From assembly GCA_046292765.1 (NCBI GenBank), contig JBKBQA010000002.1, positions 248,001 through 312,000 of the forward strand: 64,000 nucleotides of DNA. The letters are read 5' to 3'. The DNA comes from PGZG01 sp046292765 (lineage in GTDB: Bacteria; Pseudomonadota; Gammaproteobacteria; Pseudomonadales; Alcanivoracaceae). Numbering within the stretch: the stretch's first letter is position 1; the number at the start of each line of letters is the position of its first letter. Made by a program: the position numbers and the translations under genes. The notes beneath the pieces were generated by a model. The model was not told the origin of the DNA and searched no databases. It worked only from the letters and a program-made list of their open reading frames with translations. This document shows positions 48,198-55,649 of the stretch, one piece after another.

Positions 48198-48860
48198 ATG
48201 ACCGTTTACGTTGCCTTTCCCGCCTCGGACACCCTGCGTCGCAATACCGAGGCCTTTCGCGAGGCGGTGGCGCGCCAGCCCGGCGTTATCCATCAGCAGC
48301 TGATTGACGATATCAGCCACGACTTTATCACTGAAGTGTTGCATGCGTTCTTCGATGGCCCGGTCAAGAGCCTGAATGTACAGGGCAGCATGGCCAGCGT
48401 CATGAACGGCGTGATCTCGATTATCGGCAAGGCGTCCCGGGCACTGGTGAGCAAGGTCTTCCACAAGGTATCGGTGGATGAGCAGAAGATGCTTGCCGAT
48501 CGCTTCAGTGCCATGCAGGTGATCAAGGACGGGGTGGCCTGGTGCGGCTTCCCGCTGGATGCCGAAACCGCCAACGAGGCGGCGCTGATGTTCGAGTCGT
48601 TCCGCAAGGGTGGTGGCGATGAGGCGCATTTGGTGCGCATTATGGGGCAGTTTGCTGATGGGGCCATTGAACACTTCTTTGACCGCACCATGGGAGAGGT
48701 CAAGACCGGCCCGATCACCCGTGGGCTGGTCAGTGCCGGCCGGGCCACCATCCACAAGGCTGCGCACTCGTCGATGCAGAAGTCGCTGCCGGGGCTGCAC
48801 CCGAAGGTGCGTCAGCCGGTGCTGAATTACTTTGAGAACATGATGATCGAGGTGTGTTGA
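48198..48860 (+). CDS. Conserved-looking protein of unknown function
   Basis: A 220-aa, mostly helical, soluble protein starting MTVYVAFPASDTLRRN, without signal peptide. It contains one long moderately hydrophobic segment (SMASVMNGVISIIGKASRAL) and Gly-rich turns. ATG 48198 was chosen; TTG 48180 is in frame. A TATGAT at 48154-48159 may be its -10. It is followed after 1 nt by the PilZ-like gene, suggesting a two-gene operon. I do not recognise the family. Confidence 0.75.
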   Translation: MTVYVAFPASDTLRRNTEAFREAVARQPGVIHQQLIDDISHDFITEVLHAFFDGPVKSLNVQGSMASVMNGVISIIGKASRALVSKVFHKVSVDEQKMLADRFSAMQVIKDGVAWCGFPLDAETANEAALMFESFRKGGGDEAHLVRIMGQFADGAIEHFFDRTMGEVKTGPITRGLVSAGRATIHKAAHSSMQKSLPGLHPKVRQPVLNYFENMMIEVC

Positions 48861-48861
48861 G

Positions 48862-49257
48862 ATGAACAATCGTCAGGGAACGATGAGTAACCGCCGCAAG
48901 CTGGCGCGGATTAACACCCGGATTCCGGCGCGATTGCGCAAGGTGTCTGGCTGGTGGCGAAGGGGCCAGTCGGCCAGCTGCGAGGTACAGGACTACAACC
49001 GCTTCGGCGCCGGGTTGTTCAGCTCCCGGGCACTGGCACTGGGTAGCCGCTTGTTGCTGGATCTGGATGCCGGTCATTTCGTCTTGCGTCGGGTCTCTGC
49101 CGAGGTGGTCAGTTGCAGTCGAGAGGGGCGTGGCTACCGTATTGGTGTCCGCTTTTATCGCCACCTTGGCGAGCTTGCGGCGGGTGAGGGCAGTGCGGCA
49201 CTGGCGGTATTGTCCGGACTGGAAGAGAGTCTGATGCCGGAATCGGCGGCGAGCTGA
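48862..49257 (+). CDS. PilZ-like domain protein
   Basis: A 131-aa single-domain protein. The N-terminal arginine cluster (NRRKLARINTRIPARLRK) resembles the RxxxR motif that contacts cyclic-di-GMP in PilZ proteins, and DYNRFGAGLFSS occupies the place of the second (D/N)xSxxG motif, but with Phe for Ser. C-terminal strands (VVSCSREGRGYRIGVRF) fit the beta-barrel. With that substitution, ligand binding is uncertain. It follows the unknown 220-aa gene by 1 nt and ends at a strong bidirectional terminator. Confidence 0.7.
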   Translation: MNNRQGTMSNRRKLARINTRIPARLRKVSGWWRRGQSASCEVQDYNRFGAGLFSSRALALGSRLLLDLDAGHFVLRRVSAEVVSCSREGRGYRIGVRFYRHLGELAAGEGSAALAVLSGLEESLMPESAAS

Positions 49258-49276
49258 CATTCGCCAGCTGACAGGG

Positions 49277-49322
49277 GCAGCACAACAAAAAGGGCGCCGA
49301 GGCGCCCTTTTTGTTGTGCTGC
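49277..49322. terminator. Strong bidirectional terminator
   Basis: A 22-bp perfect inverted repeat (arms 49277-49298 and 49301-49322) with a 2-nt loop; the core is AAAAAGGGCGCC/GGCGCCCTTTTT. Serves the PilZ-like gene (+) and the AlgP-like gene (-). Confidence 0.93.
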
Positions 49323-49336
49323 AGTCAGCGCCGGTT

Positions 49337-49930
49337 TTACTTGCCAGCTACCTTTTTGGTAGCCGCTTTCTTGGCCGGGGCCTTCTTGGCAGCAGGCTTT
49401 TTCGGTGCAGCTTTGGCCTTCGGCGCGGGCTTGGCTTTCGGTGCAGCCGCTTTCTTGGCCGGAGCCTTCTTCGCAGCCGCCTTGGCCGGTTTGGCCGCCG
49501 GAGTTACCTTGCGCTCGATTTCCTTGGCGCGCTTTTCCAGGTCTTTCTCGTACTTCGAGATCCAGCCAGCCAGGCTGTGCGCCTGCTTGGCAGTGGCTTT
49601 CAGTACCTTGACCTCGGTTTCCAGCAGCGTCTTGCGGGCTTCGGATTCCTTGGCGCGGTGCAGGGCCTCGTCGGCAGCCTTCTTCAGCTTCTCAACCTGC
49701 TTGTTGACGGCGTCGCCAGCCTTCTCGCGGTATTCGCTCTGGAGTTCTTCCAGTTTGGAGAGGTTCTCTTTTTGCTTGTTGAGCTCCTCACGTACCCGCT
49801 CCCGGGCCGCTTCAAGCTGTTTCTCCAGTGCTGCAACCTGCTTTTGACGTTCTTCGTCAAAGCGGTCGGCCAGCTTGCGGATCTGATCCTGCAGTTCGCT
49901 TACCTGGTTTTTCACTTTTTTTGCGGCCAT
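49337..49930 (-). CDS. AlgP-like protein: coiled coil plus histone H1-like Lys/Ala/Pro tail
   Basis: A 197-aa protein in two halves. Residues ~1-130 form a charged coiled coil (SELQDQIRKLADRFDEERQK and EELNKQKENLSKLEELQSEY). Residues ~145-197 are a low-complexity basic tail built from AAKKAPAKKAA and PKAKPAPKAKA units, like eukaryotic histone H1 and Pseudomonas AlgP, where the tail binds DNA. ATG 49930 (MAAKKVKNQVSE) has AGGGAG 6 nt upstream; the frame is open to 50179, but that is antisense to the 5'-nucleotidase. A role in nucleoid structure or transcription is inferred from the tail. Confidence 0.8.
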   Translation of the reverse strand: MAAKKVKNQVSELQDQIRKLADRFDEERQKQVAALEKQLEAARERVREELNKQKENLSKLEELQSEYREKAGDAVNKQVEKLKKAADEALHRAKESEARKTLLETEVKVLKATAKQAHSLAGWISKYEKDLEKRAKEIERKVTPAAKPAKAAAKKAPAKKAAAPKAKPAPKAKAAPKKPAAKKAPAKKAATKKVAGK

Positions 49931-50050
49931 GGAAGGCTCCCTATGCCTTGGGTTACGGGTCAAGTCGCGCTTACTATAGGACAGCGCTTCGGCGGCGAGA
50001 ATAGTTTTTGCCGGATCGTCCGACGATTTTATGTACAAGGGAGACGGTAC

Positions 50051-50956
50051 GTGGCGGTAACCTTCGACGGCAAACTGGTGGTGGCGATCAGCTCGCGCGC
50101 GCTGTTCAATCTGGAAGACAGCCATCGCATCTATCAGAGCGACGGGCTGGCAGCCTATCACGCCTATCAGATTGCCCACGAGGAAGAGGTGCTGGAGCCC
50201 GGCGATGCGTTTCCGCTGGTGCGCAAGCTGCTGGCCATCAATCAGCGCCTGGCCGGCGACCCGCGCGTGGAGGTGATCCTGCTGTCACGGAACAGCTCGG
50301 ATACCGGCTTGCGGGTTTTCAACTCGATCCAGCATTACGGTTTGCCGATCACGCGGGCGGCTTTTGCCGGTGGTTCCAGTCCGCATCGCTATGTGTCCGC
50401 GTTTGGCGCGCACCTGTTTCTGTCGACCGACTACGACGACGTCCGCGGAGCGCTGGAGGCAGGCTATGCGGCAGCGGCCATTCTTCCCGGTGGCCGGGCG
50501 GGCGAGGGCGAGGAGCTGCGCATTGCCTTTGACGGTGATGCGGTGCTGTTTTCGGACGAATCCGAGCGGATCTATCAGCAGGGAGGGTTGCAGGCCTTCA
50601 CGGAAAACGAGCGTCGCTCTGCCCGCGAGCCAATGGACGGAGGGCCGTTCAAGGGGTTTCTGGCGGCATTGCACAAGCTGCAAAGTGAGTTTGCGGCCGG
50701 CGATTGCCCGATTCGTACCGCGCTGGTGACGGCCCGTTCCGCCCCTGCCCATGAGCGGGTGGTGCGGACCCTGCGGGCCTGGGACATCCGCATCGACGAG
50801 AGCCTGTTTCTCGGCGGGCTCGACAAGGGTGTGTTCCTCAAGGCTTTCGGAGCCGACGTATTCTTTGACGACCAGCAGGGTCACTGCGAATCGGCGCGGC
50901 AACATGTGCCGGCGGGGCATGTCCCGCATGGGGTCAGCAACGAGGCCAAAGGCTGA
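50051..50956 (+). CDS. Cytosolic 5'-nucleotidase (PF06189-type)
   Basis: A 301-aa protein of the cytosolic 5'-nucleotidase I family, which dephosphorylates nucleoside monophosphates. Nucleotidase-like marks are LVVAISSRALFNLEDSHRI, VEVILLSRNSSDTGLRVFNS, the acidic RIAFDGDAVLFSDESERIYQ and ADVFFDDQQGHCESA. The start is GTG 50051 with AAGGGAGACGG upstream; the frame is open back to 49316, but that region is antisense to the AlgP-like gene. It stands alone ahead of cysB. Confidence 0.85.
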   Translation: MAVTFDGKLVVAISSRALFNLEDSHRIYQSDGLAAYHAYQIAHEEEVLEPGDAFPLVRKLLAINQRLAGDPRVEVILLSRNSSDTGLRVFNSIQHYGLPITRAAFAGGSSPHRYVSAFGAHLFLSTDYDDVRGALEAGYAAAAILPGGRAGEGEELRIAFDGDAVLFSDESERIYQQGGLQAFTENERRSAREPMDGGPFKGFLAALHKLQSEFAAGDCPIRTALVTARSAPAHERVVRTLRAWDIRIDESLFLGGLDKGVFLKAFGADVFFDDQQGHCESARQHVPAGHVPHGVSNEAKG

Positions 50957-51002
50957 CGCTACCCAAGGCTATTGCCGAACGGGACTGAGCCGTTTTTCTA
51001 TG

Positions 51003-51044
51003 CTGACAGGGCATAGTTGACTATGTTCTTATAACTGCTGTCAG
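51003..51044. promoter_or_regulatory. Nested inverted repeats upstream of cysB (possible operator)
   Basis: CTGACAG (51003-51009) mirrors CTGTCAG (51038-51044). Inside lies CATAG-TTGA-CTATG (51012-51025) and a TTATAAC -10-like box. It ends 20 nt before cysB. CysB proteins often autoregulate, so this could be the binding site; that is inferred. Confidence 0.4.
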
Positions 51045-51064
51045 GATTCCTCACGGAGGACGCC

Positions 51065-52039
51065 ATGAAGTTGCAGCAGTTGCGCTACATCTGGGAAGTC
51101 GCCCGTCACGACCTGAACGTCTCGGCCACGGCCCAGGCGCTCTATACTTCCCAGCCCGGTATCAGCAAGCAGATTCGCATGCTTGAGGATGAACTCGGCG
51201 TCGAAGTGTTCTCCCGTAGTGGCAAGCACCTTACCCATATTACCCCTGCCGGTCAGGTGATCCTGCAGATCGCCGGTGACATCCTTCAGCAGGTAGATTC
51301 CATTCGCCGGGTGGCGCACGAGTTTCGTGACGAGCATCGTGGCGAGCTCCGTATTGCGACTACCCACACCCAGGCTCGCTACGCCTTGCCGCCGGTGATC
51401 AAGCGGTTTACCGAGCGCTTCCCGGATGTGTCCTTGCAGATGCATCAGGGCACACCGATGCAGATTGCCGAAATGGCGGCCAAGGGCCAGGTGGATTTCG
51501 CCATTGCCACCGAGGCGATGGAGCTCTATTCCGATCTGATCATGATGCCGTGTTATCGCTGGAACCGGACCGTGGTGGTCCCGGAAGGGCATCCGCTGAC
51601 TCAGGTCGCGCCGCTGACGCTGGAAGCGCTGGCCGAATATCCGCTGGTCACCTATGTGTTCGGCTTCACCGGGCGCAGCAAGCTGGACGAGGCGTTTGCC
51701 AAGGCCGGTCTGCAGGCGCGGGTGGTGTTCACTGCCGCCGATGCGGATGTGATCAAGACCTACGTCAAGCTAGGCATGGGCGTGGGGATCATCGCCCACA
51801 TGGCGATGGCGCCGGAACAGGACAAGGGGCTGGTGACGCTGGATGCGGGCCATCTGTTCGAGCCGAGCACCACCCGGATCGGTTTCCGCAAGGGCACCTT
51901 CCTGCGCGGCTTTATGTATGAGTTCATGCGCGAGTTTGCGCCGCACCTGCGTAAGGAGCTGGTGGACGCGGCAGTGCGCTGTCATTCGCGGGACGAGCTG
52001 GAGCAGCTGTTTGAGGGGATTGAGTTGCCAGTTCGGTAG
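51065..52039 (+). CDS. cysB: LysR-family transcriptional regulator CysB
   Basis: A 324-aa master regulator of sulfate assimilation and cysteine synthesis that responds to N-acetylserine and sulfide. N-terminal winged helix (MKLQQLRYIWEVARHDLNVS, then ATAQALYTSQPGISKQIRML). C-terminal substrate-like domain with THTQARYALPPVIKRF and ATEAMELYSDLIMMPCYRW. Length equals E. coli CysB (324). GGAGGACGCC precedes the ATG. No other cys gene is in the window. The inverted-repeat region just upstream may be its own control site. Confidence 0.96.
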   Translation: MKLQQLRYIWEVARHDLNVSATAQALYTSQPGISKQIRMLEDELGVEVFSRSGKHLTHITPAGQVILQIAGDILQQVDSIRRVAHEFRDEHRGELRIATTHTQARYALPPVIKRFTERFPDVSLQMHQGTPMQIAEMAAKGQVDFAIATEAMELYSDLIMMPCYRWNRTVVVPEGHPLTQVAPLTLEALAEYPLVTYVFGFTGRSKLDEAFAKAGLQARVVFTAADADVIKTYVKLGMGVGIIAHMAMAPEQDKGLVTLDAGHLFEPSTTRIGFRKGTFLRGFMYEFMREFAPHLRKELVDAAVRCHSRDELEQLFEGIELPVR

Positions 52040-52059
52040 GGAAGGGGTCTTTCAAGGGG

Positions 52060-52200
52060 TAGGCAGTGACCTTCGCCGGCCTGAGGTGGTGTCAGGGGCT
52101 TGACGGACACGCCGTGAATACGTCCCTGTAGGCTTGCGTTCGGCATCCCTGCCTCACACAGTCCGGCAAGCCCCTGACACCACCTCAGGCCTCGCATCCT
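52060..52200 (+). repeat. Structured intergenic element, copy C
   Basis: 31-nt inverted repeat with a single mismatch, arms 52078-52108 and 52161-52191, around a 52-nt loop. The left arm opens GGCCTGAGGTGGTG and closes GACGGAC (the right arm predicts GCCGGAC). The loop holds CGCCGTGAATACGTCCCTG and CGGCATCCCTGCC. The flanks GGCAGTGA and CTCGCATCCTGC match those of copies A and B. It fills the cysB-thrH gap. Confidence 0.9.
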
Positions 52201-52273
52201 GCTTCTTTTCCGCCATTGCCAATCCCTGTCAGGACAGGGAAAATGCCGCCTTCGTCATCGCCGGGAGTGTGTT

Positions 52274-52891
52274 GTGGAAATCGTCTGCCTTGATCTGGAA
52301 GGGGTGCTGGTACCGGAAATCTGGATCAACTTTGCCGAGCGCACCGGCATCGAGTCACTGCGCGCGACCACCCGGGATATCCCGGACTACGATGTGCTGA
52401 TGAAGCAGCGTCTGCGCATTCTCGATGAGCATGGTTACGGTCTGCCCGACATTCAGAAAGTGATCGACGAGATGGGGCCGATTCCTGGTGCGCCGGAGTT
52501 TGTTGACTGGCTGCGTGAACACTTTCAGGTGATTATTCTTTCCGATACCTTCTATGAGTTTGCCAAGCCGCTGATGCGTCAGCTGGGCTGGCCAACGCTG
52601 TTCTGCCACAAACTGGAAGTGAGCGAGCAGGGCCGCATTACCGATTACAAGCTGCGCCAGAAAGATCCCAAGCGCATGTCCGTGAAGGCGCTGCATGGCC
52701 TGCAGTATCGGGTCATCGCCGCCGGCGATTCCTACAACGACACCACCATGCTGGCGGAAGCCGATGTCGGCATCCTGTTCCACGCGCCGCAGAATGTGAT
52801 TGACGAGTTTCCGCAGTTTACCGCGGTGCATACCTACGATGATCTCAAGCAGGAAATCATCAAGGCCAGCATCAGGGATATCCCGGCCTGA
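52274..52891 (+). CDS. thrH: Bifunctional phosphoserine phosphatase/homoserine phosphotransferase ThrH
   Basis: A 205-aa HAD enzyme that dephosphorylates phosphoserine and can transfer the phosphate to homoserine. Motif I with Asp7 (VCLDLEGVLVPE), motif II VIILSDTFYEF, motif III/IV RQKDPKRMSV and VIAAGDSYNDTTMLAEAD. Also visible are RDIPDYDVLMKQRLRILDEH and FHAPQNVIDEFPQF. It closely follows the Pseudomonas ThrH pattern. The start is GTG 52274, in a GGGAGTGTGTT context. It lies just after element C. Confidence 0.95.
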   Translation: MEIVCLDLEGVLVPEIWINFAERTGIESLRATTRDIPDYDVLMKQRLRILDEHGYGLPDIQKVIDEMGPIPGAPEFVDWLREHFQVIILSDTFYEFAKPLMRQLGWPTLFCHKLEVSEQGRITDYKLRQKDPKRMSVKALHGLQYRVIAAGDSYNDTTMLAEADVGILFHAPQNVIDEFPQFTAVHTYDDLKQEIIKASIRDIPA

Positions 52892-52924
52892 TCCTTTGTC
52901 ACCGGCTACACAGCATCCCTGCGG

Positions 52925-55534
52925 TTAGTCCACAATCGCGTCATAGTTCAAGATAAAGCTGCTTCCCGGAGGCATCAGGCCCGAGAAGGGCTGGCGGAAG
53001 TTGGTGATGTTGCGATCAAAGCCGGCTGGAGCCCCACCGCCGGCAGACACGGGCGCATAGATAAATGTCGTGCCATTGTCATTGGAAAACTGGGGCGCAC
53101 CCGGTGTCAGGCCGGATGATGGACTGCCGTCGACGAACTGCACAGCCTGTCCCGGGCCGAATGTGTTGATGCCGAGGCTCAGGAAACGTGGCAATGCATC
53201 GGCGATTTCAACACCCGTGGCGTCACCGGTTCCTGCATTGCTTACCTGAATGGTGTAGCTCACCACACTGCCGGGGCTGGCTGACGGGCTGCTGGCCAGC
53301 TTGGTTAACAGTAGAAAGGGCGGTTGAGGCGAGACTTGAAGGCTTGTTCCACCAAAGCTGAATATGGCGTTGGCGCCGGTTTCACTGCCCTCGTTGCCCT
53401 GAACTCTCAAGGTATAGGGGCTTCCCGTCCAGGAGGGGATCACGCCGCTGATCTCGTAGGTGCGTTGGCCCGTGGCCACGTCATCATTGACCAGGTTCAT
53501 GGTCAGTGGGCCGCTAACCAGATTGTTGTCCTCATCGAACAAATCAAATACGGCAGAGGTAATATCAAAACTGCCGAAAGGATCAGAAATCAAGGCACGC
53601 ACAAACAGGGTGTTGCCGTTATCGATGACACTGGTAACTGGGTTGCTGGCAGGAAATGCCACGGAATGTGCTGCCACTTCCTCAACATTGATAACCTGAC
53701 CGATATTCAACTCCGCTCTGGATACATCAAGCGCGCCGCAGGAAAGGGAGCTTGCTTCAATCAGACGGGTTCCAGCTCCGGCAGGAGTCGTGTTCTCAAT
53801 CACCACTCTCAGCGTGGCACCCGCCGGCAAAGTGAGGTCGGCGGGCTGGACAAAGCCGAGGGTTCTCAGTGTCCACGCATCGGCGCTGAAATTGACCGTC
53901 TGGGGTGTGCCAATCAGCGTCGTAGTAACACCTATGGTATAGGCCAGCGAGACTCGCATCGAGCGGTTGTTCGAGTTGCCTGTGCCTTGACGTCTGGAGC
54001 AGATCCGCACGGGAATCGGGTTGGCGCTACCAACAATATCAAGGGGGCGAGCCAAAGACGGATTGAGGATCAAGGTGCGAGAGCCGCCAGGGCCAAATGT
54101 ACCGCTGGTCGTGTTAGTCGTTGGCAGCACCCTGCTAAGGCTGTTGGCCGGAACACCTTGTGCATTCTGGAAAAATGGATAAAGGCGCTTGAGCCCTGGA
54201 ATGGGGCCGTAAATAAAATCCGTTGTCGTATCGCTGTCATTGGCGCTGATGTTGTCGAAGTTCTGGCCACTTACGGTGGCTGTATTCGAAATCGATTGCC
54301 CTGCGGCGCTGGCAGCTACGGACACATTGATGAACAGTTCGGGCAACTCCGCACCGTTAGCCAAAGGACCACTATGGGTGCAAGTCACATTCTGTCCGGC
54401 TGCGGAGCAGTTCCAGCCACTACCGGTGTAGCCGGTATAACCCAGATTCATATTCAAGGTGTCTGTCACCTGAATAGGACCCGGTTCGGTGAGCGGGCCG
54501 TTATTTCTCACCGATATTCTGTACTGCCCCATGCCGCCAGCCTGAAGTACCCCATTTCTGCGTTTGCGGATGGAGAGGTCGGATACCGGGTCAGATGTGG
54601 CGGACACAACCTGCAGCATCAACTGCACCCAGTCGCCGCCGCTACTGTACTGAGTGGTGATGGAGGTATCACCGGCACTCAGAAAGCTGCCGATATTGTA
54701 GACATCCAGATCCACGCCCCAGCTATTGTTAACGCCCAGTGTGTTGATTGTGTCGTTATACTGGTTATTCGCGGGGTTGAGGCCATCTACCAGAAGGTTG
54801 TTGTTAACCCGCACGCTTTCTGTAAAGCCGTTTCTGGCTGTGGAGATGGCGGCATCACCCTCGAATGTCAGAACAGCCAGCTTGCCATTGATGGGTGACG
54901 CAGGGATTCGCAAGTTGTCCGGTACCAACGTGATCTGGCTACCATAAAAGGTTTGCAAGCCGTCGTAAAAATTGACAACACGGAACGGCTCTGAGGGATG
55001 TTCGAACACGACCACCAGGGACCAGCCCGAATAAACAACACCAAAGTTACAGTAACGCTGGGTGGTGCTAATATCCGTATTTGTTACGGTCAAGTCAGAG
55101 AAGCTGTAAGTGCCATTACCCTTGCTCTGTACCAGAGACGTGACGTCGGCCACCCCGCCAAAGTAGAACTCGCTGACCCCAGGTTCAACATAATTCTCGG
55201 TAAATACCCGATCGGCAAAAACCGTGTTGCCGTCAAGGGTGACCTGATCATCCGGATTGGGGCCGGACCCACCCCAGTAGAGAAAGGCGGCTCTGATGGT
55301 GCCCCCTGCGGGGATGCCGGAAAGCGGGGCGGTGACCGGACCCGAGGTTACCGCGCAAGGGTTGCCAGCGTTTGACTGGGTGCGCAGTGTTCCGCCGGTC
55401 ACCACGAAATCGACATTGCCGGCAAAGCTCTGCTGCAGAGCAATCGGAGTGGCGGATGCGGCCAGAGGCACTAGCAGGGCGGCAACGCCGAGCCAGATTG
55501 CCATCGTCCAGCGTTGTCGTGATCGGGCAGACAT
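52925..55534 (-). CDS. Secreted DUF11 repeat protein (869 aa)
   Basis: Signal peptide ~1-30 (TMAIWLGVAALLVPLAASAT). Residues ~30-300 form a beta-rich domain reminiscent of DUF3344 (AAFLYWGGSGPNPDDQVTLD, SGWSLVVVFEHPSEPFRVVN). A DUF11 domain lies at ~320-440 (DLSIRKRRNGVLQ, QYRISVRNNGPLTEPGPIQV) and a second at ~745-869 (LLTKLASSPSASPGSVVSYT, IQVSNAGTGDATGVEIADAL). The protein ends right at the last DUF11 strand (FILNYDAIVD), with no anchor or sorting signal. ATG 55534 has GAGGAC upstream. Last gene of the DUF11 run, 115 bp after the giant barrel gene. Likely cell-surface or extracellular; role unknown. Confidence 0.82.
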   Translation of the reverse strand: MSARSRQRWTMAIWLGVAALLVPLAASATPIALQQSFAGNVDFVVTGGTLRTQSNAGNPCAVTSGPVTAPLSGIPAGGTIRAAFLYWGGSGPNPDDQVTLDGNTVFADRVFTENYVEPGVSEFYFGGVADVTSLVQSKGNGTYSFSDLTVTNTDISTTQRYCNFGVVYSGWSLVVVFEHPSEPFRVVNFYDGLQTFYGSQITLVPDNLRIPASPINGKLAVLTFEGDAAISTARNGFTESVRVNNNLLVDGLNPANNQYNDTINTLGVNNSWGVDLDVYNIGSFLSAGDTSITTQYSSGGDWVQLMLQVVSATSDPVSDLSIRKRRNGVLQAGGMGQYRISVRNNGPLTEPGPIQVTDTLNMNLGYTGYTGSGWNCSAAGQNVTCTHSGPLANGAELPELFINVSVAASAAGQSISNTATVSGQNFDNISANDSDTTTDFIYGPIPGLKRLYPFFQNAQGVPANSLSRVLPTTNTTSGTFGPGGSRTLILNPSLARPLDIVGSANPIPVRICSRRQGTGNSNNRSMRVSLAYTIGVTTTLIGTPQTVNFSADAWTLRTLGFVQPADLTLPAGATLRVVIENTTPAGAGTRLIEASSLSCGALDVSRAELNIGQVINVEEVAAHSVAFPASNPVTSVIDNGNTLFVRALISDPFGSFDITSAVFDLFDEDNNLVSGPLTMNLVNDDVATGQRTYEISGVIPSWTGSPYTLRVQGNEGSETGANAIFSFGGTSLQVSPQPPFLLLTKLASSPSASPGSVVSYTIQVSNAGTGDATGVEIADALPRFLSLGINTFGPGQAVQFVDGSPSSGLTPGAPQFSNDNGTTFIYAPVSAGGGAPAGFDRNITNFRQPFSGLMPPGSSFILNYDAIVD

Positions 55535-55649
55535 CAATTTGTCCTCATCTCATCGTGCTGAGAGAAACTGCTCCCGATGGGCATATTGCCAGCAAATGGC
55601 GGGGGATATCGGTTGACATCCCGACCATGCCTCAGTGTGCTCGGGTGCA

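Noticed and set aside
52892..52924. CAGCATCCCTGCGG near 52910 as a fourth copy of the structured element
   Set aside because: Only this loop word matches; there are no 31-nt arms and no flank motifs around it.
53324..54898. 524-codon open frame on the plus strand inside the DUF11 region
   Set aside because: No signal peptide, domain or ribosome-binding site, while the minus strand encodes clear DUF11 domains.
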